Of a DNA stretch of 34,177 nt, positions 8,288-15,606 are shown in pieces. Position numbers and translations under genes: made by a program. This DNA is from Oscillospiraceae bacterium (GTDB lineage Bacteria > Bacillota > Clostridia > Oscillospirales > Acutalibacteraceae): the NCBI GenBank assembly GCA_022650455.1, contig JALCPO010000022.1, positions 1 to 34,177 on the forward strand. Reading direction: 5' to 3'. How positions within the stretch are numbered: position 1 is the stretch's first letter; each line of letters begins with the position of its first letter. Under the pieces are notes generated by a model. The model did not search any database and had not been told where the DNA came from. It worked only from the letters and a program-made list of their open reading frames with translations.

Positions 8288-8403
8288 CGGAAGGGGGCTC
8301 CGGCCGGGACCCGCGCCCGATCGAAAAAATACATGAATTTATCATACCACATTCCCCGCCGGAAAGCGACCGCTTTTTCCAGCCTTTTTCCAACGTTTCG
8401 CGG

Positions 8404-9615
8404 TCATCCTTCCGCCAGATGGACCAGCACCTCCGTCATTTTGTCCATCGCCGGAACGGGGATACATTCAAACCGGCTGTGAAAATTGAACCCGCCCGTC
8501 GGCAGGTTGGGGCAGGGAAGGCCTTTCCACGAAAGCACCGCCCCGTCCGTGCCGCCGCGGATCGGTACGGTTTTTGGTTCTACGCCCGCCTCGCGCATCG
8601 CCCTTTTCGCGCGCTCGACAATGTCTTTGTGCGCTTCGATCACGGGCTTCATGTTGTAATAGGAGTCCTTCACGGCAAGCTCGAACGTGCCCCGTCCGTA
8701 TTTTCCGTTGAGAAAGTCCGCAATATTTCCCAGAAAGGTTTTCCTCGCCTCGAATTTTGTTTTGTCATGGTCGCGGACGAGGTAGCGCAGGACGGCTTTT
8801 TCCTCGTTCCCGGCAAAACGGGTCAGGTGGTAAAATCCTTCGTATCCTTCCGTGTGCGAGGGGGTTTCCGCCGGCGGCAGCATGGACTGGAATTCGACGC
8901 CGTACAGGATGGCGTTTCTCATTTTGTCCTTGGCGTCCCCCGGGTGGGTGTTTACGCCGTGCACCGTGATTTCGGCGGATGCGGCGTTGAAGTTTTCATA
9001 TTCCAGTTCCCCGAGCCGCCCGCCGTCCACCGTGTAGGCAAAATCCGCGCCGAAGGCCTTTTGGTCGAACCGGTCGGCGCCGCGCCCGATCTCCTCGTCC
9101 GGCGTAAAGGCCACGGCAATCTTTCCGTGCGGCCGGTTCCGCGCTTTTAACGTTTCTATGGCGGTCAGAATTTCCGCGATGCCGGCCTTGTCGTCGGAGC
9201 CGAGGAGCGTGGTGCCGTCGGTGACGATCAGGTCCATCCCCCGGCATTCGGCGAGGCACTCGAACGCGTCGGCGCGCATCACGATCCCCTTTTCGGCGTT
9301 GAGCACCAGGTCGCCGCCGTCGTAATTTTTGACGATGCGGGGCCGGATACCGGCTCCGCCGGCGGAAAAGCTGGTGTCCATATGCGAGATCAGGCCGATC
9401 ACCGGCCGGCCGCCGCAGGTGGCGGGCAAAAAGCCGTAGACGTAGCCGTCTTTATCCCGGCGGGCGCCCGCCAGACCGGCGCGCTCCATTTCCTTGACAA
9501 GATATTCCGCGAAAGCCTTCTGCCCTTCCGTGCTGGGGCAGCGGCCTTCCGGCGCGTTTTCGTCGGACGTCGTGTCGTATTTCACATATTGGAGAAGCCT
9601 TTCGTAAGCCCGCAT
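8404..9615 (-). CDS. pepT: Peptidase T (tripeptide aminopeptidase)
   Basis: The protein is 403 residues, the standard length for PepT of the M20B metallopeptidases, which remove the N-terminal residue from tripeptides in the cytoplasm. Zinc-site motifs are visible: His78 and Asp80 in LISHMDTS, the bridging Asp in LLGSDDKAG near residue 140, and the Glu-Glu pair in FTPDEEIGRGAD near residue 173. The C-terminal PIRGGTDGAVLSWKGLPCPNLPTGG stretch is also typical. GAGG five bases before the ATG supports this start. The gene has its own promoter-like sequence and is separated from aspS by about 200 bases. Confidence 0.95.
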   Translation of the reverse strand: MRAYERLLQYVKYDTTSDENAPEGRCPSTEGQKAFAEYLVKEMERAGLAGARRDKDGYVYGFLPATCGGRPVIGLISHMDTSFSAGGAGIRPRIVKNYDGGDLVLNAEKGIVMRADAFECLAECRGMDLIVTDGTTLLGSDDKAGIAEILTAIETLKARNRPHGKIAVAFTPDEEIGRGADRFDQKAFGADFAYTVDGGRLGELEYENFNAASAEITVHGVNTHPGDAKDKMRNAILYGVEFQSMLPPAETPSHTEGYEGFYHLTRFAGNEEKAVLRYLVRDHDKTKFEARKTFLGNIADFLNGKYGRGTFELAVKDSYYNMKPVIEAHKDIVERAKRAMREAGVEPKTVPIRGGTDGAVLSWKGLPCPNLPTGGFNFHSRFECIPVPAMDKMTEVLVHLAEG

Positions 9616-9650
9616 TTCATCCTCGTCCTTCCAAAAATGATTCTGTGCCC

Positions 9651-9679
9651 ATCATACGCTTTTTTGCTCCGCCCTGCAA
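9651..9679 (-). promoter_or_regulatory. Promoter of pepT
   Basis: On the minus strand, TTGCAG (9679-9674) and TATGAT (9656-9651) are spaced by 17 bases. They lie between the end of the regulator gene and pepT, so pepT need not depend on upstream transcription. Confidence 0.55.
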
Positions 9680-9689
9680 AGGCTTGCCC

Positions 9690-11060
9690 TTACGGTTCGT
9701 TTTCCCAGGCGGATTTCAGGCATGCCGCGGCGTCGTCGATGTCCGCGAGGGGGATTCCCGCGAAGCCGAGCCGTATTTTCCCGCCCGCCGCCGTTTGGAC
9801 GCGCACGCCGTTTTTCAGGGCGAGGCGGCACAGTTCCCCGGCGCTTTTCTCCGTGTGCACCGTCAGAATCAGCGTGAGCGGCGTTTCCTGCAGCAGAATT
9901 TCCACCTTGGGGCCGAACGCCCGCCGCAGGGCCCTGGTCAGCTTTTCGCTTTTCACCCCGTAAAGCTTCCGGAGGCGCCGCAGGTGGCGCTCCATCTGGC
10001 CGCTTTTGATATAGTCGGCAAGGGCGAACTGCGCCACTTTGGAAGCGGTCTGGTTGTAATTCGCGGCGCGCGGGCGATACCGTTCCAGAAGCTCCGGCGT
10101 CAGGGCCATGTACCCGATGCGGATGGAAGGCAGCAGCAGTTTGGAAAACGAGCCGAGGTAGACGACGCCCTTTCCTCCGTTGATGCCCTGCATGGCCGGC
10201 ACGGGGCGCGCACGGTAGCGCAGTTCGCCGTTGTAGTCGTCCTCGATGATGACCCCGCCGGTTTCGCCCGCCCATTTCAGCAGTTCCAGGCGGCGGCTCA
10301 TGGGAATGCCGGTTCCGGTGCGGACGCGGTTCGAAGGGCTCACATAGGCGAGCCGTGCCCCGCTCCGGGCCAGCGCGTCCATGCGGAGGCCGTCGCCGTC
10401 GCAGGGGAGCTTGAGCACCGTGATCCCGCAGTCGGCAAAAATCTGCTCGGCCTGAGTGAAGCCCGGTTCTTCCAAGGCCACGGTGCGGCGGTCGGAGCGG
10501 ATCAGCCCGCAGAGAAGGGAGAGCAGCGGCTGGGTGCCCGCGCCGATCACGATCTGCTCCGGAGAGGCGACGACCCCGCGGGCGCCGTAGCTGTATGCGG
10601 CGAGCGCCTCGCGGAGCTCCGTTTCCCCCTGGTGCTCGCCGTAGGCGGCGAGCACGTCCTGCCGGTTCAGTGCGCCGCGAATGTTCCGCCGCCATATTTT
10701 GAGGTCGATGTTCTCGCTGTCCACACAGTCGCTGCCGAAATTGTAGCGCACGGCGGACAGGGGCCGGTGCCGGTATGCGGGCGGCGCGGCCTTGCGGGCC
10801 GGACCCTCGCGCTTGGCGTCGAGCGCAAAATAGCCGCGCTGCGGCACGGAGCGGAGATACCCCTCCACGCAGAGCTGCTGGTACGCGCTTTCCACCGTCG
10901 TGCAGCTCAGCGAAAGGTCGCCTGCAAGACGGCGTATCGAGGGAAGGCGGTCGTTTTTGCGCAGATGCCCGGATTCCACCGCGGAGCGGATGGAGAGGTA
11001 AAGCTGCCGGTACAGCGGCACGCCTGAGTTTTTGTCCAGCTGCAAATAGGCATAGGTCAT
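9690..11060 (-). CDS. MocR/PdxR-type GntR regulator with aminotransferase domain
   Basis: The protein is 456 residues. Residues 1-75 are a GntR winged helix (VPLYRQLYLSIRSAVESGHL, then LPSIRRLAGDLSLSCTTVESAYQQL). The rest is a fold-type I aminotransferase domain with the PLP-binding lysine in YLGSFSKLLLPSIRIGY. Proteins of this type sense pyridoxal phosphate (PdxR) or other amino compounds. I choose the ATG at 11060, where GAGG lies 8 bases upstream; upstream in-frame starts such as that at 11123 fall in the promoter region. It is divergent from a gene for an ECF transporter S-component, which makes vitamin B6 uptake a plausible target. That target is inferred from context. Confidence 0.9.
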   Translation of the reverse strand: MTYAYLQLDKNSGVPLYRQLYLSIRSAVESGHLRKNDRLPSIRRLAGDLSLSCTTVESAYQQLCVEGYLRSVPQRGYFALDAKREGPARKAAPPAYRHRPLSAVRYNFGSDCVDSENIDLKIWRRNIRGALNRQDVLAAYGEHQGETELREALAAYSYGARGVVASPEQIVIGAGTQPLLSLLCGLIRSDRRTVALEEPGFTQAEQIFADCGITVLKLPCDGDGLRMDALARSGARLAYVSPSNRVRTGTGIPMSRRLELLKWAGETGGVIIEDDYNGELRYRARPVPAMQGINGGKGVVYLGSFSKLLLPSIRIGYMALTPELLERYRPRAANYNQTASKVAQFALADYIKSGQMERHLRRLRKLYGVKSEKLTRALRRAFGPKVEILLQETPLTLILTVHTEKSAGELCRLALKNGVRVQTAAGGKIRLGFAGIPLADIDDAAACLKSAWENEP

Positions 11061-11107
11061 TTTTTCGCCTCGGTTTCTTTTCAAATCTGTGCTGATTAAT
11101 TTTTTAT

Positions 11108-11146
11108 AAACTGTGTATTTCAATCATAACAGTTTTACGTTATGAT
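11108..11146. promoter_or_regulatory. Divergent control region with two nested inverted repeats
   Basis: Two overlapping dyads lie between the divergent regulator and S-component genes. AAACTGT (11108-11114) is inverted at ACAGTTT (11129-11135). ATCATAAC (11123-11130) is inverted at GTTATGAT (11139-11146). Each strand carries a TATGAT -10-like box inside the second dyad (11141-11146 on plus, 11128-11123 on minus). This is a candidate operator for the MocR-type regulator. No -35 box is convincing. Confidence 0.5.
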
Positions 11147-11191
11147 GATACCACAGAAAAGAAATTATGCAACAGTCTGGAGGACAAAATC

Positions 11192-11713
11192 ATGAAAAAG
11201 CAGTCAACCTTGCGGCTCGGTGTCATCACGGCGCTGTTCGGCGCGCTGATCTTTGTGGTGACGGCCTACATCCTGCACATTCCGACGCCGGCGACGGGGG
11301 GATACATCCACCTCGGCGACGCGTTTGTCTATCTTGCGGCCAGCATCCTTCCCGCACCGTATGCGATTGCGGCGGCGGGAATCGGCGAGGCGCTTTCCGA
11401 TGCGCTGACCGGCAGCGTCGTATACGCGGTTCCCACGCTTCTGATTAAATCCGCCATGGCGGTCTGTTTCACCTCTGCCGGGGAGAAAATCGTCACAAAG
11501 CGGAATGCGGTCGCTTCCGCTGCGGCGGGCGTGATCTGCGTCGCCGGCTATTACCTGACGGAAGCAATCCTGTACCACAGCTTTGCTTCGCCGCTGGTGG
11601 AGATTCCGGCCAACCTGGTTCAGGCGGCGGCGAGCGCGGTGGTCTTCCTGCTGGCGGGCCGGGCGCTCGACCGTGCCAAGCTCAAAAACAGCGTGGCGGC
11701 CTTTGTAAAATAA
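11192..11713 (+). CDS. ECF transporter S-component (vitamin-type, TIGR04002-like)
   Basis: This is a 173-residue integral membrane protein with about five to six hydrophobic segments. The first helix, LRLGVITALFGALIFVVTAY, is followed by HIPTPATGGYIHLGDAFVYLAA, typical of the substrate-binding face of energy-coupling-factor S-components. The A-small-residue-rich first helix would contact the shared T subunit. No ATPase or T gene is adjacent, so it must use a housekeeping ECF module. GGAGG about 8 bases upstream supports the start. The divergent PLP-type regulator suggests a vitamin B6-related substrate, but this is not proven by sequence. Confidence 0.8.
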   Translation: MKKQSTLRLGVITALFGALIFVVTAYILHIPTPATGGYIHLGDAFVYLAASILPAPYAIAAAGIGEALSDALTGSVVYAVPTLLIKSAMAVCFTSAGEKIVTKRNAVASAAAGVICVAGYYLTEAILYHSFASPLVEIPANLVQAAASAVVFLLAGRALDRAKLKNSVAAFVK

Positions 11714-11758
11714 TTCCGCCGGAAATCCGGAGACCGAGACCGAAAGATACCGAAAGAT

Positions 11759-11797
11759 AAAGATGCCGCCTTCCCGGGGCGGGGGCGGCGTCGCTTT
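11759..11797 (+). terminator. Hairpin between the two S-component genes
   Basis: AAAGATGCCGCC (11759-11770) pairs with GGCGGCGTCGCTTT (11784-11797), apart from one bulged base. No T run follows, so it may be a partial attenuator or an mRNA-stabilising hairpin. Just upstream, 11731-11760 contains small tandem repeats of GAGACC and CCGAAAGATA. Confidence 0.45.
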
Positions 11798-11826
11798 CCT
11801 TATATTATATCTGTGAGGTTAGAACC

Positions 11827-12402
11827 ATGAAACTGAACTGCATTTCCAAAAATTCGACCGTCAACCTTTCCCTGACCGGCCTGATGGCGGCGCTGGTCCT
11901 GGTGGCGACTTACTTTTTTAAAATACAGATTGCCACCGCCGGCGGGGGCAAAACCATGCTGGGCTTTGCAAACGTGTTCTGCATTCTTTCCGGCCTGCTG
12001 CTCGGGCCGGTTTACGGCGGACTTGCGGCGGGCATCGGCTCCTGCCTGTTCGATCTGCTGGGCGGCTGGGCTTCCAGCGCTCCCGTGACGCTGGTGACCA
12101 AATTCGCCATGGCCTTTCTCTGCGGCTGGATCGTCTGGGCGGGAAAAGGAGGGAACGCCCAAAAGATTCCCCGCCTGATTGTGGGGGCGGTGACGGGTTC
12201 GCTTTCCTACTGCGTGCTTTATATCGCGACATCCTGGCTGGAAGCGGCGGTTGCCGGAAACCCCACGCCGGTTATTCTGGCCCAGCTTGCCACAAAAATC
12301 CCCGTTACCCTTGTTAACGCGGCCCTCGCGGACGTGATCGCCATTCCGCTGTTCCTTGCGATCCGGCGGGCGCTGAAAAGGAGCAGGGTCAGTTTCGGCT
12401 AA
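11827..12402 (+). CDS. ECF transporter S-component, second copy type
   Basis: This 191-residue membrane protein has about six hydrophobic segments. LTGLMAALVLVATYFFKIQIA is the first helix. LGFANVFCILSGLLLGPVYGGLAAGIGSCLFDLLGG is the hallmark region of the COG4720/QueT/ThiT-like S-components. It differs clearly from the preceding S-component, so the pair is not a recent duplication. The C-terminus ends in a basic tail (RRALKRSR). GAGG about 10 bases upstream marks the ATG. The substrate is unknown, and the protein depends on an ECF ATPase/T module encoded elsewhere. Confidence 0.8.
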   Translation: MKLNCISKNSTVNLSLTGLMAALVLVATYFFKIQIATAGGGKTMLGFANVFCILSGLLLGPVYGGLAAGIGSCLFDLLGGWASSAPVTLVTKFAMAFLCGWIVWAGKGGNAQKIPRLIVGAVTGSLSYCVLYIATSWLEAAVAGNPTPVILAQLATKIPVTLVNAALADVIAIPLFLAIRRALKRSRVSFG

Positions 12403-12405
12403 ATA

Positions 12406-12434
12406 TTGTTATCGCGTACGGATGATGGTATAAT
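12406..12434 (+). promoter_or_regulatory. Promoter of the flippase gene
   Basis: TTGTTA at 12406-12411 and a perfect TATAAT at 12429-12434 have a 17-base spacer. The -35 box starts four bases after the stop of the preceding gene. Confidence 0.7.
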
Positions 12435-12473
12435 ATTCTCCATGTTGGAATCAATGGAATATGGAGAAGGAAC

Positions 12474-13796
12474 ATGAGCAAAAAGAAGATCATCCGCAGC
12501 GACGTCGTCAGGGATTCCGTCAATACGTTCGGTACGAACGCGATCGGCGCGGTGCTGGTGCTGGTTGCCAACTTTATTGTGCTGCGAAGAGCCAACCCGG
12601 GGATCAAAGGCTACTACACCGCCGTGCAGACCTGGGGCGGCGGGTTTGGCACAATCCTCAGCCTCAGCATCGCCTCGGCGGTTGTTTATTTTGTTGCACG
12701 CTATAAAATCCAGAATACAAAAGCGTCCATTATGCGTTTGACCGGCGTTTTATTTGTGGTGATCGCCGTCCTTGGTTCCCTTGTGCTTTTTGTTTTGCGG
12801 AAGGAATCGCTTTTCCAGTTCGACACCATGCCGGTTTCCTACCTGGTGGCGATTATGGCTTACGCCCTGTGTTCGCTGCTCCTCAGCGTATGCATGAGCG
12901 TGCTCCGCGGCGAGAACAAGTTTAAATCTTTTAACATTGTCAACCTTGTTCAGAAAGTTTTGAATTTTCTCCTGTATGTTGTCATCGCGGTCCGCCCCTC
13001 GGCGGACATCTGGATCTGGGGAACAAACGCCATTGCGTTTGCCATGATCTTTCTCGCGCTTTACGGAATCTGGCGCTGGAGCGGCCCGAAGCCGCAGCCC
13101 GTCCCGGAAGACGACCATCCGGTGCCGGTAAAGGGCCTGACGGTATACAGCCTGAAAGCGCATGCCAGCAACGTCCTTACTTATGTCAATACTTTCTTGG
13201 GCTCTTATATTGTACAGGGAAAATTCAACATTTCGGATTTGGGCCTTTACAATACCGCTTTTAACATTATGCAGCAGGTCTGGATCCTGCCGGACGCCGT
13301 CAGCCAGGTGATCTTAAGCCGGATTGCCGCCATGGACAAGCAGAACGACAAGCTGCGCCTGACGCTGATCTCGACGAAAGTCGTCACCTATATTACGGCA
13401 GTGGCGGCGCTGCTCATTGTGTGGGCGGCGGATCTCTTCATCCCGATCCTTTTCCCCATGTACGTCGGCGCGCTGGCACCGCTCGCCTATCTGATCGTCG
13501 GCTCCATTTTCATCTCCTTCTCGAAGGTGCTCGGCAATTCCATCGCCGCTTACGGCAGGCCGGAGCTCAACATTATCCCGACCATCGCGGGCGTGGCTTC
13601 CAACGCTGTCGCAAGCCTGATTATCGTCCCAATTCTGGGCGTGAACGGCGTCGCCCTTTCGACGTCCATTTCGCTGACGGTGCAGGGGATTACCTGCGTG
13701 GCGATTTTCTGTATTTTTTCCCACACGCCGGTTTATCGGCTGTTTATCCCGAGCCGCGCGGAATGGACGTCGCTGAAGGGAGTCTTTAAAAGATAA
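12474..13796 (+). CDS. MOP-superfamily oligosaccharide flippase (Wzx/PST-like)
   Basis: The protein is 440 residues with about 12 predicted transmembrane segments, the size and topology of polysaccharide exporters of the MOP superfamily. The N-terminus (VVRDSVNTFGTNAIGAVLVLVANFIVLRR) is the typical amphipathic start followed by helix 1. Helix pairs around IASAVVYFVARY and LGLYNTAFNIMQQVWILPDAVSQVILSRIAA resemble Wzx/RfbX-type flippases, which move lipid-linked glycans across the membrane. AGAAGGA lies 4-5 bases before the ATG. It has its own promoter and a terminator, so it is probably monocistronic. No glycosyltransferase lies nearby, so the substrate is unknown. Confidence 0.82.
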   Translation: MSKKKIIRSDVVRDSVNTFGTNAIGAVLVLVANFIVLRRANPGIKGYYTAVQTWGGGFGTILSLSIASAVVYFVARYKIQNTKASIMRLTGVLFVVIAVLGSLVLFVLRKESLFQFDTMPVSYLVAIMAYALCSLLLSVCMSVLRGENKFKSFNIVNLVQKVLNFLLYVVIAVRPSADIWIWGTNAIAFAMIFLALYGIWRWSGPKPQPVPEDDHPVPVKGLTVYSLKAHASNVLTYVNTFLGSYIVQGKFNISDLGLYNTAFNIMQQVWILPDAVSQVILSRIAAMDKQNDKLRLTLISTKVVTYITAVAALLIVWAADLFIPILFPMYVGALAPLAYLIVGSIFISFSKVLGNSIAAYGRPELNIIPTIAGVASNAVASLIIVPILGVNGVALSTSISLTVQGITCVAIFCIFSHTPVYRLFIPSRAEWTSLKGVFKR

Positions 13797-13824
13797 CCGG
13801 TTTGTTTGCACAACTTCGGATTCA

Positions 13825-13840
13825 GCAAACTTCTCTTAAC
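13825..13840 (+). repeat. IS256-end-like sequence, copy 1
   Basis: GCAAACTTCTCTTAAC matches 15 of 16 bases of the sequence found just after the IS256-type transposase fragment at 14488. It lies between the flippase stop and its terminator. From 13888 to 14058 I see no gene; the stretch probably holds further decayed element sequence. Confidence 0.5.
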
Positions 13841-13841
13841 A

Positions 13842-13887
13842 AAAACGGCGATATGCTTCCCTTTTTTGGGGGCATATCGGCCGTTTT
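13842..13887 (+). terminator. Intrinsic terminator after the flippase gene
   Basis: AAAACGGCGATATGC (13842-13856) pairs with GCATATCGGCCGTTTT (13872-13887), with one bulge; the loop holds a T run. The 3' arm ends in TTTT, so it can act on either strand. Confidence 0.75.
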
Positions 13888-14058
13888 GCTTTGCAGGTTT
13901 CCGGGACGGACATCCTCTATCCGCGTTTCCGGGAAATGCCGCTGCTGTTTTGAAAGGCAGAATCGTTTTTAGGGTTTTTTAACCGTCGCGTCCCATGATT
14001 GATGTTCTGCTCTCCCGGCAGGCGGGTATCAACAGATGCTTTGCTGCCCGGATTGTAG

Positions 14059-14463
14059 GCTCACGTGCCGCAGAAGGAAAAAGAAACCTTCGCCGCCCAG
14101 CTGAAAGAAATCTGGCTGGCGCCCTCCGCCGAACTGGCCCGGCAGTGCGCAGGACGGTTGTCGGAGCAATACGGAAAGCGGTTCCCAAGGGCAATTGAAC
14201 TTCTGGAGGACGGCCTCGAGGATTCGCTTGCTTTCTATGCGTTTCCGGAACTGGACGCCCGCAAAATTTCGTCCACCAATATGCTCGAACGGCTCAACAG
14301 GGAAATCCGCCGCAGAACCAACGTCGTCGGCATATTTCCCAACCCGGATTCCTACCTGCGTCTGGTAACCACCTATCTCATGGAATATGCCGAAGATTGG
14401 TCTGTTTCCCGAGCGTATTTGAATCCCAAATCCATTCAGACACTCTTGCTAAAAACGGCTTAA
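14059..14463 (+). pseudogene. IS256-family (mutator-type) transposase, C-terminal fragment
   Basis: About 134 residues remain of a protein normally near 400. The sequence from AHVPQKEKETFAAQLKEIW to the stop is the family's last third. It includes the STNMLERLNREIRRRTNVVGIFPN block, whose glutamate region belongs to the DDE active site, and the closing LRLVTTYLMEYAEDW segment. A stop codon lies just upstream in frame, and the first two DDE aspartates are missing, so the fragment is inactive. The element's right-end sequence follows at 14488. From 14505 to 14705 there is no gene I can identify. Confidence 0.88.
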
Positions 14464-14487
14464 TTCATTTCCCGGAATCTCAAAATC

Positions 14488-14504
14488 GCAAACTTCTCTT
14501 GACA
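14488..14504 (+). repeat. IS256-family right-end sequence, copy 2
   Basis: GCAAACTTCTCTTGACA lies 24 bases after the transposase stop, where the terminal inverted repeat of an IS256-type element is expected. The same motif occurs at 13825 and 33194. Confidence 0.6.
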
Positions 14505-14705
14505 CTATCTGAAATGTTGCCCATGATTATTTTGTTTCCCTGTGAAGGGTGTGCTTCCGGAGCCTGGGGCAATATTTCATCATTTCCATACGCTCCGGGT
14601 GGGTTTTCTTATTTTTCGTTGTTGTATAATTCCGGTCGCCCGTTTCGGTACAAGCCAATGTGACCATTACCCGCATAAAAATTTCACGCCGCCTTTTTTC
14701 ATAGA

Positions 14706-14975
14706 TTACCAGCTGGTCTTTCTGACGCCGGGGATCTGCCCCCGGTGCGCAAGTTCCCGAAATACGATACGGGATACCCCAAATTTCCGCAGGTAGCCGC
14801 GCGTGCGGCCCGTCAGGGAACAGCGGTTATGAAGCCGTGTCGGAGAAGCATCCCGCGGTAATTTGCCCAATGCCGTACGGTTTTCCTCTTTCAGCAGCTT
14901 TTTTCGGCGCTCCGCATATTTCCGGACTGTTTCCCGCTGCCTTTGGTCTTTTGTTATTTTGGATTTTTTAGCCAT
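14706..14975 (-). CDS. rpsN: 30S ribosomal protein S14, cysteine-free paralog
   Basis: This is an 89-residue S14 of the long, zinc-independent type. It lacks the CxxC-CxxC zinc knuckle of the 61-residue form. The signature is [22 protein letters not shown], with [20 protein letters not shown] at the C-terminus. S14 assembles into the 30S head. In many Firmicutes the cysteine-free copy is repressed by Zur and replaces the zinc-binding copy when zinc is scarce. Here it lies 27 bases after a zinc-ribbon gene, downstream of a Zur-type operator. GGGAG about 9 bases upstream supports the start. Confidence 0.95.
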   Translation of the reverse strand: MAKKSKITKDQRQRETVRKYAERRKKLLKEENRTALGKLPRDASPTRLHNRCSLTGRTRGYLRKFGVSRIVFRELAHRGQIPGVRKTSW

Positions 14976-15002
14976 TGATATTCTCCCGTTGTCATGCAGT
15001 CC

Positions 15003-15296
15003 TTAGTCGGTTTTTTCCCATGTCTTCGCCTTCAGTTTTGCAAAGCATTCGCTGCAATAAACCGGGCGTCCTTCCGTCGGTTGAAAAGGGACTTTACACG
15101 GTTTCCCGCATGCGGCGCAGACGGCGTCATACATCACCCGGGCTGGCTTTTGACCTTCCCGGCGCTTCTTCCTGCAAGCGGGGCAGCGCTTCGGCTCGTT
15201 TGTAAAACCCTTCGAGGCGTAAAACTCCTGCTCGCCGGCTGTCCAGACAAATTCCTTTCCACATTCCTGGCAAATCAGCACTTTGTCTTCATACAT
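15003..15296 (-). CDS. Double zinc-ribbon protein (zf-trcl plus CxxC-x17-CxxC)
   Basis: The protein is 97 residues with four CxxC pairs. The first ribbon is CQEC near residue 9 with CPAC near residue 39, as in the probable zinc-binding zf-trcl domain. The second is CAAC, exactly 17 residues, then CSEC, the CxxC-x17-CxxC domain. The linker is very basic (RKKRREGQKPARV), so nucleic-acid or ribosome contact is possible; no function is established. A strong GGGAGG site lies 7 bases before the ATG. It is the first clear gene behind the Zur-type promoter at 15561-15589 and precedes S14. Confidence 0.82.
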   Translation of the reverse strand: MYEDKVLICQECGKEFVWTAGEQEFYASKGFTNEPKRCPACRKKRREGQKPARVMYDAVCAACGKPCKVPFQPTEGRPVYCSECFAKLKAKTWEKTD

Positions 15297-15538
15297 AACG
15301 TTTCCTCCCAGTTCACATGTTTTGCTCCGGGTTGGAGTTCAGCCGACACCTTTGTAAATTCGCTGACGATGCTGAAAAACACGGATTCCCTTCATGTTCC
15401 GTTTGCGGCCCTGCTTTCTTCACAAGCCGCACTGGAAACGGAACCGTACTGGAAATTCCCGAACCCGCTTACACGGCAGGAACGCCGTGCTCGATGCAGG
15501 ATTGGCATAGGATAAAAAACGAAGGATAATAATGCAAA
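15297..15538 (-). other. Long leader of the zinc-ribbon/S14 transcript, no gene recognised
   Basis: About 240 bases lie between the Zur-type box and the zinc-ribbon gene. All three minus-strand frames are broken by stops. The longest pieces (for example a 37-codon ORF from an ATG near 15508) have no ribosome site and match nothing I know. It could be a decayed first gene of the operon or a structured leader. Confidence 0.4.
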
Positions 15539-15553
15539 TGCAAATCATTCGCA
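15539..15553 (-). promoter_or_regulatory. Zur-box-like 7-1-7 operator
   Basis: The plus-strand sequence TGCAAAT-C-ATTCGCA is a 7-1-7 inverted repeat with one mismatch per arm, the geometry of Fur/Zur family boxes. It directly follows the -10 box and covers the expected transcription start. Binding there would block the promoter of the zinc-ribbon/S14 transcript. Confidence 0.65.
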
Positions 15554-15560
15554 TATATCT

Positions 15561-15589
15561 AATATAGTCTTACGCGCCGGATTTGTCAA
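15561..15589 (-). promoter_or_regulatory. Promoter of the zinc-ribbon/S14 transcript
   Basis: On the minus strand TTGACA (15589-15584) and TATATT (15566-15561) are separated by 17 bases. The transcript would begin near 15553, about 255 bases before the zinc-ribbon start. Confidence 0.75.
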
Positions 15590-15606
15590 GCGCCATTCAA
15601 ATATCT

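Noticed and set aside
9645-11027. 460-residue open frame antisense to the MocR-type regulator
   Set aside because: The minus-strand frame has clear winged-helix and aminotransferase motifs; the plus frame has none and begins inside the pepT promoter.
14994-15515. 173-residue plus-strand frame over the zinc-ribbon gene and its leader
   Set aside because: The minus strand has promoter, operator, ribosome site and four CxxC pairs; the plus frame has none of these. Its second half is not obviously nonsense, so I leave the leader itself as unexplained.
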